Virus record (IMG/VR): IMGVR_UViG_3300043410_001333 | Coordinates: 1-64,000 of that record | Direction: 5' to 3' (one strand) | DNA from: a virus | DNA length: 64,000 bases | Part shown: in pieces, positions 52,495 to 60,972 of the stretch | Layout of the letters: each line of letters starts with the position of its first letter | Position numbering within the stretch: the first letter of the stretch is position 1 | Made by a program: the position numbers and the translations under genes | Notes under the pieces: model-generated | Told to the model about the DNA's origin: nothing | Database searches by the model: none | Seen by the model: the letters and a program-made list of their open reading frames with translations, nothing else

Positions 52495-53360
52495 CAATAC
52501 GTTCTTCCGTTATTCTGCACAGCAAAAACCATGTAGGCGTTCCGCTGATAACCATGAACGCCTATTACCCTCGCATAATCCATGCTGAGCATCTTCGTCA
52601 CAGATGTTTCTCGTTTTCCGTATCTTCCAGCCGCGCCATATCGGTTCATAAACTGATATCATCTGTTGAAGACGATCCCTATGTGCCGTTCGTGTGGCTG
52701 AAGACCGCTGGCCGCGGTATGGTGGCGGGTGAGGAACTGAAAGGCGCAGGACGCGTCATCGCGTACGATTCATATATGCGCGCCATGGAAGCCGCGCTGA
52801 CCGAAGCCCGTATCCTGGCCGCGCAGGAAGTCAGCAAGCAACAAGTCAACCGCATTCTGGAACCTTACGCCCATGTCAACGTCATCGTCAGCGGCACGTC
52901 ATGGGCCAATTTCTTCGCGCTACGGCGGCACCCAGCCGCTGACCCGGTGTTTCAGGAACTGGCGAACAGTATGTGGAGCGCGATCCACAGCAGCGAATCG
53001 CAGCTAGTCGCTGATGGGAATCTACACCTTCCGTGTCTTAGTGAGGATGATACGGATCTTGTGTGGGTTTTGAATAACATGCGTCGCACTGAACATAATA
53101 ACGCCTTGATGATGATTTGCGCCGCTCGGTGTGCTGGCGGCAGTTACACACTGGACGGCGTACGAACACGCGATCCAGGTAAGGACTACGCACTCGGCAA
53201 AACGCTTACGGAAGGATCGCCTATGCACGCAAGCCCGCTGGAACACGTAGCTATTGCTGATAGTTGCATGATGTATACACATCAGCATGGTAATTATTTC
53301 GGATTTAGACAATTCCGCAAGACGTTTGCTAACGAATGTGTGGAGGACGACTATCTGTGA
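52491..53360 (+). CDS. thyX: Flavin-dependent thymidylate synthase, ThyX-like (289 aa)
   Basis: Makes dTMP from dUMP with FAD and methylene-THF. The signature RHRCFSFSVSSSRAIS is the RHR-x7-S motif, followed by NRILEPYAHVNVIVSGTSWANFFALRRHPAADPVFQEL (given in part) and SPLEHVAIADSCMMYTHQHGNYFGFRQF. TTG 52491 overlaps the methyltransferase stop (TTGA) and restores the family N-terminus (SVILHSKNHVGVPLITM...YPRIIHAE); the later ATG would cut it off. Supplies thymidine with the kinase and RNR downstream. Confidence 0.8.
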   Translation: MTIRSSVILHSKNHVGVPLITMNAYYPRIIHAEHLRHRCFSFSVSSSRAISVHKLISSVEDDPYVPFVWLKTAGRGMVAGEELKGAGRVIAYDSYMRAMEAALTEARILAAQEVSKQQVNRILEPYAHVNVIVSGTSWANFFALRRHPAADPVFQELANSMWSAIHSSESQLVADGNLHLPCLSEDDTDLVWVLNNMRRTEHNNALMMICAARCAGGSYTLDGVRTRDPGKDYALGKTLTEGSPMHASPLEHVAIADSCMMYTHQHGNYFGFRQFRKTFANECVEDDYL

Positions 53361-53536
53361 ATAAGCCGGAAAAAATAACCATACCGAACGGCACTATAAT
53401 AAACGTCCTTAGTGTTGACCCAGATAAACAACACTGTGAGATAGCGATAGGCGATCCGCTTAATGACGTTTTTCGGGTTAGCGTAGACGAACTTATAAAA
53501 CTAAAACTTGAAATTATAAAGCGGGGGTATGAATGA
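53357..53536 (+). CDS. Hypothetical protein (59 aa)
   Basis: GTG start overlapping the ThyX stop (GTGA), with GGAGG about 11 bases upstream. Compact beta-rich sequence, KITIPNGTIINVLSV and a helical tail. Not recognised; the stop overlaps the next start. Confidence 0.6.
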   Translation: MNKPEKITIPNGTIINVLSVDPDKQHCEIAIGDPLNDVFRVSVDELIKLKLEIIKRGYE

Positions 53537-54111
53537 AAATCATCCTTCTGAACGGACCACCCCGCAGCGGCAAGTCAACCTGCGCGCAGTTGCTGCAAGC
53601 GCACTTCACCCCGCAGCGGTGTGCGATTTTGGGTTTTACGCTGCACCTTAAACGCATGGTCCATGCTATCTACGGGCTTGCGGCTGATACCGATCCGGAA
53701 GCCTTTGACGGTATCAAAGATACGTCCAACCCTTTGTTCATGGGTTTGTCGCCGCGGCAGGCGTATATACTTTGGACAGACACACTGAAAGAAAAACACG
53801 GCAAGGAGTTCTTTGGCCGGATGTTTCTGCGCGTCGCTGAGCAATATGGCGTCGATATCGTCGTTGTGCCGGACGCCGGATATACGGATGAACCAGCCGC
53901 TGTTGTGGAGCGCCTGGGCGAAGAAAACGTATTGCTGGCGCGTATCGACAGACACGGCACCAGCTTCAATGGCGACACCCGCACGCGTCTGGACCTGTCT
54001 AGTATGGGTGTAGCGGCGGTAGATGTGTTTAACGTTCCCTATGACGAATACCACATGGTCCGCGGTGTGTTGACCGCGATCAGAAAGACTTTTGGAGAAG
54101 AATACAAATGA
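53533..54111 (+). CDS. Deoxynucleoside monophosphate kinase (192 aa)
   Basis: P-loop kinase: LLNGPPRSGKSTCA (5-18) is the Walker A, followed by LHLKRMVHAIYGL and a LID-like IKDTSNPLFMGLSPRQAYILWTD. This pattern fits phage dNMP kinases of the T4 gp1 type. Acts after ThyX to raise dNTP pools. ATGA overlap with the previous gene. Confidence 0.75.
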   Translation: MKIILLNGPPRSGKSTCAQLLQAHFTPQRCAILGFTLHLKRMVHAIYGLAADTDPEAFDGIKDTSNPLFMGLSPRQAYILWTDTLKEKHGKEFFGRMFLRVAEQYGVDIVVVPDAGYTDEPAAVVERLGEENVLLARIDRHGTSFNGDTRTRLDLSSMGVAAVDVFNVPYDEYHMVRGVLTAIRKTFGEEYK

Positions 54112-54296
54112 GTGACTACGCAGCAGACGACTTTGAATTTATCCGTCGTCGCCTGAAGGAAATCGAAGACGAGACCGGGACCGAGTGCCCGATCTGCAAC
54201 GGCAGCGGCTGGGAAGTTTCCGACGATCTGTTCGGTATTCCGGCAACCGTTGAATGCAGTGTGTGCGGTAATCCGCACGGGTTTCCGCGCCCGTGA
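54108..54296 (+). CDS. Zinc-knuckle protein (62 aa)
   Basis: Two cysteine pairs: CPICNGSGWE and CSVCGNP, a DnaJ-like CxxCxGxG unit. N-terminal helix is acidic. ATGA overlap upstream and GTGA overlap downstream. Function unknown; may bind DNA or protein. Confidence 0.65.
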   Translation: MSDYAADDFEFIRRRLKEIEDETGTECPICNGSGWEVSDDLFGIPATVECSVCGNPHGFPRP

Positions 54297-55393
54297 AAGG
54301 AACATGGCATCTTGAACAAGGCGACTGCCGGGAAGTAGTGACTCGGTGGGCGTCCGAAGGTGTGTTGTTCGACGCTATCATAACGGACCCTCCGTATGAT
54401 CTTGTCAGCATCGTAAAGCGTTTCGGAAAGGAAGGTTCAGCCGCTGCCAAGAGCAATGGCGCTACAGGTGTTTATGGACGCGCATCCAAGGGATTCATGG
54501 GTCAGCAATGGGATGGAACCGGAGTTGCTTTTGATCCCGAAACATGGCGTGTCATGTACGACGCTATGAAGCCGGGTGCGCATATAGCAGCGTTTGGCGG
54601 AACACGAACGTTTCACCGGATGGCGGTTGCTATTGAAGACGCCGGATTTGAAATCCGTGATACTTTGATGTGGATATATGGAACAGGATTCCCGAAATCT
54701 CACAGTGTTAGTAAAGGTCTTTCAAAGAAAGGTGACGAAACAACCGCTGCATGGGAAGGATGGGGCACAGCGTTAAAGCCTTCTTTTGAGCCGATCATCC
54801 TCGCCCGCAAACCGCTGGATGGAACTGTTGCGGCTAATGTGCTGGCGCACAGAACGGGCGCTATAAATATTGACGGTTGTCGGGTATCAGTGGAGTCTAC
54901 AGATTCCGACCAAGACGGACGTTGGCCCGCCAACCTACTGCACGACGGTTCGCCAGAGGTTATCGCAGCGTTCGGAAATTACGGAACCACAACCTCAAAC
55001 GCCGGAACACGCCATAACAACGAACGCCCTGGTTCACGCGCGAAAGGTGCCGACAAACCACACGAAACGTCCGGTTTTTCAGACAGCGGCACGGCAGCCC
55101 GCTACTTCTCCGCGCTCGGTTTCACGGACGACGACACACGCTTCCACTACAGCGCCAAAGCATCCAAAGCCGACCGCGCCGGATCTGGTCATCCTACCGT
55201 CAAGCCGCTGTCCCTGATGCGGTGGTTGACGCGTCTTATCTGCCCGCCCGGCGGTTTAATTCTGGAACCGTTCGCGGGGTCAGGCACCACGCTCCAAGCC
55301 GCTGTGGAGCAAGGGTTTGACGTTATGGGTGTTGAAATGGGTGAACCGTATTGTGCCGATATTCGGCAACGAATGGAGAACATGAAGTCATGA
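54293..55393 (+). CDS. DNA methyltransferase, beta class (366 aa)
   Basis: Catalytic DPPYDLVS at about 31-38 and SAM-binding ILEPFAGSGTTLQAAVEQGFDVMGVEM near residue 325, so the permuted N6-adenine/N4-cytosine order. A TRD-like region lies between (about 120-290). GTG start, overlapping the upstream stop. The second methyltransferase of the window; likely self-protection against restriction or regulation. Target sequence cannot be read from the protein. Confidence 0.85.
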   Translation: MKGTWHLEQGDCREVVTRWASEGVLFDAIITDPPYDLVSIVKRFGKEGSAAAKSNGATGVYGRASKGFMGQQWDGTGVAFDPETWRVMYDAMKPGAHIAAFGGTRTFHRMAVAIEDAGFEIRDTLMWIYGTGFPKSHSVSKGLSKKGDETTAAWEGWGTALKPSFEPIILARKPLDGTVAANVLAHRTGAINIDGCRVSVESTDSDQDGRWPANLLHDGSPEVIAAFGNYGTTTSNAGTRHNNERPGSRAKGADKPHETSGFSDSGTAARYFSALGFTDDDTRFHYSAKASKADRAGSGHPTVKPLSLMRWLTRLICPPGGLILEPFAGSGTTLQAAVEQGFDVMGVEMGEPYCADIRQRMENMKS

Positions 55394-55968
55394 TAATTCG
55401 CTGGGCACAAAATCCGTTGGTTACGGTTGTTGAACTGGATGATAAAGATATTCAAATTCTTGAACTACATACACAAATAGAATGTCTAAAAGATAGACTT
55501 TACGGGGCGTACGTAAAGTTACACGACAAACGAGATATCGACGCTGCTATTGAACGTTTAAACCTTCCACTAATCGAAGGTGACGATCGTATTGAACGCC
55601 GGGTAAAAGAAATTGCGTCATCCTACATTGAAGCGCTTACGAAGGAATCTCACGAAGGCGATTGCACCTGTGTTCCTTGCACATGTTCTAAATGTCTAGC
55701 TGAAGAATATCTCGGCATAGATACGATAAAAGGACTAGGCAAACACGAAGCGTATAAAATTAACGCCGCTTTTGCTGCAACGAACGGTTCAATCGTAGCG
55801 GCAATGCAGCATTTGGACAACTACAACCCAACACCAAACGGTAATTGGAAGCGTAACTTAGATGCGTGGAACGAGTGTTTACCTAGATGGAAGACAGAAG
55901 CGGCAAACGCCGCTGTGTGGCTACGCAACTACCAGAACGAACATTTTCCGGAGACTGTAGATGCTTGA
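55390..55968 (+). CDS. Conserved phage protein with Cys cluster (192 aa)
   Basis: ATG 55390 overlaps the methyltransferase stop. The N-terminal half is helical and coiled (about 15-60). A CTCVPCTCSKC cluster lies near residue 90, followed by EEYLGIDTIKGLGKHEAYKI and a helical C-terminus ending NYQNEHFP. This layout is seen in several phage proteins I know only as hypothetical. Possibly zinc-binding. Confidence 0.6.
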   Translation: MIIRWAQNPLVTVVELDDKDIQILELHTQIECLKDRLYGAYVKLHDKRDIDAAIERLNLPLIEGDDRIERRVKEIASSYIEALTKESHEGDCTCVPCTCSKCLAEEYLGIDTIKGLGKHEAYKINAAFAATNGSIVAAMQHLDNYNPTPNGNWKRNLDAWNECLPRWKTEAANAAVWLRNYQNEHFPETVDA

Positions 55969-56476
55969 CAAAGCGGTAATCGACGCGTTCGTTTTTCCTA
56001 TCATGCCTCACGCTATGGCGGCTTTTGTTAAAGGCAGTCTGGAAATCGAAGGTATCTATCGTGACCCAACACACGAAGAACTGCAAGCCACTACCAAATT
56101 CCTTAGCCACGCGTTAGCGATCAATTCAGTTTGTAAACTGCAGCAAGCGTACGCTCCGGGATGTCCGATGCGGTCGCGCGAAGGCATGAACGTGCGCGTC
56201 GGCCAGCAGATCGCACCAAAGGGTGGCAAAGACATCCGCAAAATGACAGCCGTTGTGCTGGAAATAACGGACCCGTGGCGTTGTCATGTCGAGTTTGAAC
56301 ATCTGCATCCGTTTATGGACGGCAACGGTCGCACAGGGCGTGCAGTATGGGCGTGGAAGATGTTTGCGAACAACAGAGACCCCTTCAACCTGCCCTTCCT
56401 GCATCGGTTCTATTACCAGACCCTACACGCCTACGAGACATCGGGGATATTTTCGGATGTACCCACGCAATCCTAA
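55961..56476 (+). CDS. Fic/Doc-family protein with N-terminal inhibitory motif (171 aa)
   Basis: Fic core: HPFMDGNGRTGR near residue 116-127 (canonical HPFx[D/E]GNGRxxR), whose His is the catalytic base for AMPylation or related transfer. Near residue 28 the sequence GSLEIEGIYR provides the S-x3-E-G signature of an N-terminal autoinhibitory helix, characteristic of class II Fic enzymes. The gene lies within the DNA metabolism operon. The target and exact chemistry (AMP, UMP, phosphate) are unknown. Confidence 0.8.
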   Translation: MLDKAVIDAFVFPIMPHAMAAFVKGSLEIEGIYRDPTHEELQATTKFLSHALAINSVCKLQQAYAPGCPMRSREGMNVRVGQQIAPKGGKDIRKMTAVVLEITDPWRCHVEFEHLHPFMDGNGRTGRAVWAWKMFANNRDPFNLPFLHRFYYQTLHAYETSGIFSDVPTQS

Positions 56477-56741
56477 CGGCAGACCGCCTGTTGACGACAT
56501 CATAGACAAATGCTGGGTGGAAGAAGACTACACGGCTTGGTATCAGATCCACGGCGGCAAAAAGAAAGGACCGTGGCGCGATATCGTCCAGGCATATGTC
56601 GAAATGGAAAAAGCACAGAAGAAACGCGACGCCAAGATGTCGATAGAAGAACAACTAGCGGCATTGGACAGAACACTAAAGAGACGCAGAGCAAGACATT
56701 ACAAACGCAGGACAGACGAAAGAAAAAACTCAAGTGAATAA
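56457..56741 (+). CDS. Basic hypothetical protein (94 aa)
   Basis: ATG 56457 lies within the last 20 bases of the Fic gene. N-terminal MYPRNPNGRPPVDD, a W-rich central part, then a highly basic helical tail (KRRRARHYKRRTDERK). Could bind nucleic acid. The stop overlaps the next GTG start. Confidence 0.6.
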   Translation: MYPRNPNGRPPVDDIIDKCWVEEDYTAWYQIHGGKKKGPWRDIVQAYVEMEKAQKKRDAKMSIEEQLAALDRTLKRRRARHYKRRTDERKNSSE

Positions 56742-57345
56742 CAATATACTCGTATTCGACGTAGAGACAACGGGATTGCCGCTGAAAGGCACGCCCTCGG
56801 ACGACCCACGCCAGCCACATATCGTGCAGATAGCCGCTACCGTCATCAATCGTGATACACGCGAAGCGGTCGATTCCATCAACGCCATCGTCAAACCCAG
56901 CGGCTGGTTTGTGCCTCCGGAGACGACAGCCTTGCACGGTATCAGCCACGCTCTGGCCGTGGCACGGGGCGTACCAGAACAAGATGTAGTGCAAAAATTC
57001 GTGTCAATGCACAATAACTCTGTCCTGACTGTCGCGCACAACATCCAGTTTGACCTTCAAATCCTGCGCACGGCTATGCTACGATATGGCATGTCGCGCT
57101 CGGATGTTGACGACATTTGTCTGAAACCTACGGCGTGTACCATGCAGATGTCTTCTCCCATTTTGAATTTGCCGCCGACCGAACGCATGAAAGCGGTCGG
57201 TATACACAGTCCGAAGTCCCCCAAGTTGGAAGAATGTGTGCGGCACTTCTTTGGTGAAGAACTGCAAGGCGCTCACGACGCGTTCCACGATGTAAACGCT
57301 TGTGCGCGTGTGTATTTCCATTTGATTGAAAACTACAAGTTCTAA
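56734..57345 (+). CDS. DEDDh 3-5 exonuclease, DnaQ-like (203 aa)
   Basis: Exo I FDVETTGLPL (8-17), Exo II VAHNIQFDLQIL, Exo III AHDAFHDVNA with the HxxxxD ending, all five catalytic residues visible. Similar to the epsilon/DnaQ family of RNA or DNA exonucleases. GTG start overlapping the previous stop. It is separate from the exonuclease domain of the polymerase, so it may degrade host or viral nucleic acids. Confidence 0.8.
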   Translation: MNNNILVFDVETTGLPLKGTPSDDPRQPHIVQIAATVINRDTREAVDSINAIVKPSGWFVPPETTALHGISHALAVARGVPEQDVVQKFVSMHNNSVLTVAHNIQFDLQILRTAMLRYGMSRSDVDDICLKPTACTMQMSSPILNLPPTERMKAVGIHSPKSPKLEECVRHFFGEELQGAHDAFHDVNACARVYFHLIENYKF

Positions 57346-57356
57346 AGGGAAACAGA

Positions 57357-60029
57357 ATGGACGTTAACGTACCCGTGAACCTGCCTGCTTATGTGGTGCC
57401 TGATGGCATGGCGCGAAGCGTTTTTGAAAACAAGTACAGCCGTCGCAAGGCTGACGGCACGATGCAGTCGTATGAAGAACGAATGCGTGAAGTCGTGCTG
57501 GGGAATTTTATGTTGGACCCTGCGTGGCTTCCTGAAATGGAGACAAACAGCGCAGCACACGCGGACTGGTCCGAAAAACAGGTAGCGCTGTTTAACGATT
57601 TCCAGAATACGACTGCTTTGGCGGTGGCGGGTATTATGCCTACCGCGGGGCGGCATATCCAGCATGGCGATACCGACCAGCCCGGCAAGATCATGGAGTT
57701 GCACACTAACTGCAGCACAGCGGCATTCAGTTTCATGCTTATGCGACTGCTGCTGCGGGGATCTGGTGTGGGTCGCGACTACAGCGCAGAGACATGCCGT
57801 GTAAACTGGGACAATATGCCAGACGTGCGGCTGGTGCTGGATGAAAGCCATCCAGATTTTCATAAGACAGGCATGTACGGCTGGGTAGAGTCGTTGCGGG
57901 ACGCGCGACATAAGTATGATTCTTCGTCAGAAAACACACGCTGGTTTGTCGTTGAAGATTCTCGCGAAGGCTGGTCGAAGGTCGTTGAAATCCTTGAAAC
58001 AGCCGCTTGGCAAGAGAAGCACAAGAACAAGTTGTTTGTGTTTGACTTCTCCCAGGTGCGGCCGGAAGGCGCTCCTATCATGGGCCTGCAAGGGCGCCCT
58101 GCGTCGGGACCGCTGGCGTTCATGAAGGCGGTCAATCAAGTAGCGTCTGTCAAGGGCGTCGGCATGAAGCCGTGGAAGCAGGCGTTGTTCATCGATCACT
58201 ATATTGCAAGCGCGATTGCGTGGGGCGGCGCACGTCGCGCTGCCAGAATGGCTACGAAGAACTGGCGTGACCGAGACGTTATCGAGTTCATTGACATCAA
58301 GCGCGGCGGTTTTCTATGGTCCGCCAACAATTCTATCCTTGCTGACAAAGAGTTTTGGGAAGCAGCACGTGAGCCGCGTCCGTCACACGGACGCCGTGTA
58401 TTTGAGGCTATCGTAGGTGCGGCTTATTGGGACGCCTCTGGCGAACCCGGTATCATCAACGTAGACATGTTGAACCTGAACACGAACGGCATGGATAAGA
58501 TAACCGGCGCAACTCTTATCAATGAAAACGTATATACAGACTTACACCACAAGACAAAGGAAATGATCGATAACGTATTAGCGCATGTGAAGCAGGTTAG
58601 TTATCCGTTTATCACTAATCCTTGCTTTGCGGCTGATACTCTTATTGTGACCGACAAGGGTGCGTTTCCTATCAAGGACTTGGTAGGAAAAGAAGTTAAC
58701 GTATGGGACGGCACTAACTGGCGCACGGTGAATAATTTCCGTGTTACGGGGACCGATCAGCCGATGTTGAAGATCACGTTGACTAGCGGTGATGTTTTGC
58801 GCGTTACACCCGCCCATACTATGTACCTCGCGGATAATACTAAACTAACCGCCGCTGATTTGGTTCCTGGTTCTGTGCTGCTTACGGCGCCTCATATTGC
58901 TGAGACACCGTTTACAGTCGCGTCTGTAGATACAGACGGAATAGACGCGGAAGTATACTGTTGCACTGTGTACGGAACACACAAAATAACAACTGCTATA
59001 GGAATTACAACCGGACAGTGCGGCGAAATAGTTTTGAGCAACTACGGAGGATACTGCGTTATCGGTGATGTCAATCTTGCACGTGTTACACACATGAAGC
59101 AAGCACTTGACGCAGTTAGCCTGATGTCCAAGTTCCTTGTGCGTGTCAATCGTATGCGTTGTGAATACGCCGCTGAGGTAGAACGGACCAACCGTATCGG
59201 AGTAAGCTTGACAGGCATCCACGAGTTCGCCTGGAACCTTTACGGTCTTACGTTTTGGGACCTTATCGGATATTACGACGTTATGGGAACCCCGGCCGCT
59301 GTGCAGCACAAGGCACATCTGTTCTGGTGGGGTCTTCATCACATGCAGCGGGAAGCGGAGAACAGCGCCACCGTCACCGCTGACAGGTTTGGGATGGTAT
59401 CGCCGCACACGGTCACGACTATCAAGCCGAGCGGCACTGTATCAAAGGTCATGAACGTAACGGAAGGTGCCCATCTTCCGGCACTGAAGCACTATCTGCG
59501 GTGGGTCCAGTTCAAGATCGGAGACGCTGACATTGATACCTTGACCGCTCGGGGCTACCCGTTCAAGGACATATCGCATCGCTACAGTGGACATGTCGCT
59601 ATTGGATTTCCCACCAAGCAGCCTATCGTTGATTTGATGGGCGATAAGGTAGTTACGGCCGACGAAACAACGCCTGAACAGAACTTCAAGTGGCTGCGGT
59701 TGCTGGAACATTTCTGGCTGGGCGAAAACGGTCGGAACAACCAAGTCAGCTACACATTGAAGTACGATTCCAAAACCACGTCATATCAAGATTTCATGGA
59801 CATGATCCTTGAATGGCAGCCCCAGGTCCGCTGCTGTTCGGTCATGCCACAGTCCGACTGGCGTGAGTCTGAACGTATCTACGGCTACGTTCCCGAACAG
59901 CCGATCACCAAGGATGAATATGAAGCCTACATGGCGGTCATTAATCCGGTTGCCAAGGAAGCCTACGACGACGAACAACTGATGTGCGAGGGCGGCGTGT
60001 GCCCGATTGAGATGGATATCAACCGATGA
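57357..60029 (+). CDS. Class II (adenosylcobalamin) ribonucleotide reductase with mini-intein (890 aa precursor)
   Basis: Reduces ribonucleotides using vitamin B12, independent of oxygen. Family marks: NCSTAAFSFMLMRLLLRGSGVGRDYS near 118-142, GARRAARMATKNW, NP-CGEIVLSN after splicing (active-site Cys), VTTIKPSGTVSKVMNVTEG, and a C-terminal Cys pair (MCEGGVCPIEM) for re-reduction. Residues 423-554 are an intein; the mature protein is 758 aa. No NrdB/R2 partner, as expected for class II. Supplies dNTPs with ThyX, kinase and MazG-like genes. Confidence 0.85.
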   Translation: MDVNVPVNLPAYVVPDGMARSVFENKYSRRKADGTMQSYEERMREVVLGNFMLDPAWLPEMETNSAAHADWSEKQVALFNDFQNTTALAVAGIMPTAGRHIQHGDTDQPGKIMELHTNCSTAAFSFMLMRLLLRGSGVGRDYSAETCRVNWDNMPDVRLVLDESHPDFHKTGMYGWVESLRDARHKYDSSSENTRWFVVEDSREGWSKVVEILETAAWQEKHKNKLFVFDFSQVRPEGAPIMGLQGRPASGPLAFMKAVNQVASVKGVGMKPWKQALFIDHYIASAIAWGGARRAARMATKNWRDRDVIEFIDIKRGGFLWSANNSILADKEFWEAAREPRPSHGRRVFEAIVGAAYWDASGEPGIINVDMLNLNTNGMDKITGATLINENVYTDLHHKTKEMIDNVLAHVKQVSYPFITNPCFAADTLIVTDKGAFPIKDLVGKEVNVWDGTNWRTVNNFRVTGTDQPMLKITLTSGDVLRVTPAHTMYLADNTKLTAADLVPGSVLLTAPHIAETPFTVASVDTDGIDAEVYCCTVYGTHKITTAIGITTGQCGEIVLSNYGGYCVIGDVNLARVTHMKQALDAVSLMSKFLVRVNRMRCEYAAEVERTNRIGVSLTGIHEFAWNLYGLTFWDLIGYYDVMGTPAAVQHKAHLFWWGLHHMQREAENSATVTADRFGMVSPHTVTTIKPSGTVSKVMNVTEGAHLPALKHYLRWVQFKIGDADIDTLTARGYPFKDISHRYSGHVAIGFPTKQPIVDLMGDKVVTADETTPEQNFKWLRLLEHFWLGENGRNNQVSYTLKYDSKTTSYQDFMDMILEWQPQVRCCSVMPQSDWRESERIYGYVPEQPITKDEYEAYMAVINPVAKEAYDDEQLMCEGGVCPIEMDINR
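58623..59018 (+). other. Mini-intein in RNR (132 aa) with terminal Gln
   Basis: Begins at Cys423 with CFAADTLIVTDKGAFPIKDL (block A); block B GDVLRVTPAHTMYL (TxxH); block F AEVYCCTVYGTHKITTAI. The C-terminus is TTGQ before +1 Cys555, so the usual His-Asn is Gly-Gln. It splits the conserved NPCGE active-site motif so that the active Cys is the +1 residue. No endonuclease domain. Splicing competence is inferred. Confidence 0.8.
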
Positions 60030-60427
60030 AAAAGTTGCTTGACGACGTTACAGATTTTCATATGGCTACAGGGGTGCCGGTTTGTCCAACGCCCAAGGTG
60101 CCTTCACCAGAACGCGTGAAACTTCGTGCTACGCTGATTAGCGAAGAACACAAGGAAGTGCAAGAAGCGCTTTTGGGGAATGACCTAGCGGCTATAGCGA
60201 AAGAATTGGCTGATTCAATTTACGTACACGTAGGCACAGCACTTGAATATGGCATTCCCTTGGACCGCGTGTGGGACGAAGTGCAGCGGTCCAACATGGC
60301 CAAGGTGGACCCTGTGACGGGCCTTGTGAAGCGACGTGAAGACGGCAAGATCCTGAAGCCTGATGGCTGGCAGCCGCCGGATATCGAGGGCGTTTTGTTT
60401 GGTAAGAAAGGTATAGAACATGTCTGA
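60026..60427 (+). CDS. MazG/PRA-PH-like nucleotide pyrophosphohydrolase (133 aa)
   Basis: All-alpha NTP pyrophosphohydrolase: LRATLISEEHKEVQEAL gives the E-E-x2-E metal site, LAAIAKELADSIYVHVGTALEYG the E-x2-D, and VQRSNMAKVDPVTG the substrate loop. Found in phages as house-cleaning or nucleotide-adjusting enzyme. ATGA overlap with the RNR stop. Confidence 0.8.
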   Translation: MKKLLDDVTDFHMATGVPVCPTPKVPSPERVKLRATLISEEHKEVQEALLGNDLAAIAKELADSIYVHVGTALEYGIPLDRVWDEVQRSNMAKVDPVTGLVKRREDGKILKPDGWQPPDIEGVLFGKKGIEHV

Positions 60428-60749
60428 ATATTTTGACTACCGTTATCGGTTCCCGCTGTCGGGTCTTGTCAAGGCGCTGTCCGTGATGGACGCGCTGCGG
60501 AACGCGAACCTGATGTTGGGCAACCGACCGCTGAACATGCTGGGCGGTCCGCTGGATGAACACGCGGAACCGACAGATGCTGACACCGCGGCATTCCTGG
60601 GAGCGGTGCAGGACGGTTATGTCTACGTCCACGTGCGCAGCGTGATCCGGCCTGAACTGGTGCCCGACCCGACTCAATACGGCATGGAGCCGGTCAGCAA
60701 GCAGGATTCAGCCGCTGTTCTTGGCGTGTGGGCCGGGGACGAACTGTAG
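60420..60749 (+). CDS. Hypothetical protein (109 aa)
   Basis: Overlaps the MazG-like gene by eight bases. No recognised family; alternating helical and beta segments. Followed by the palindromic promoter region, so it is the last gene of the RNR-MazG operon section. Confidence 0.55.
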   Translation: MSEYFDYRYRFPLSGLVKALSVMDALRNANLMLGNRPLNMLGGPLDEHAEPTDADTAAFLGAVQDGYVYVHVRSVIRPELVPDPTQYGMEPVSKQDSAAVLGVWAGDEL

Positions 60750-60756
60750 TTTTATG

Positions 60757-60799
60757 CGCCTTAGCGTATATTTGATAGATATACGCTAAGGCGTATACT
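60757..60799 (+). promoter_or_regulatory. Perfect palindrome overlapping a sigma70-like promoter
   Basis: CGCCTTAGCGTATA (60757-60770) and TATACGCTAAGGCG (60780-60793) are perfect 14-base inverted arms with a nine-base centre. TTGATA (60772-60777) and TATACT (60794-60799), 16 bases apart, form a promoter whose -35 is in the loop and whose spacer is the right arm. This looks like an operator-controlled promoter for the genes downstream. Confidence 0.65.
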
Positions 60800-60818
60800 A
60801 GTAGAAAAGAAGCCTTAT

Positions 60819-60905
60819 GTGACTGACCTTATCTTGTTCGCCGCTCTGTGCGGCCTACTCGCTATCCTTGCGTATTCGTATTGGTTCTGGACAAATTTCA
60901 AGTAA
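60819..60905 (+). CDS. Very small membrane peptide (28 aa)
   Basis: GTG start 20 bases after the promoter -10. The peptide MTDLILFAALCGLLAILAYS plus YWFWTNFK is a single hydrophobic span. No strong Shine-Dalgarno, so the call is tentative. Confidence 0.4.
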   Translation: MTDLILFAALCGLLAILAYSYWFWTNFK

Positions 60906-60972
60906 CTCTCGCTTGATTTGTCCGCAGGAACGGTGCTATGCACAGACTTATCCACAACAGGATCAATCTCTC

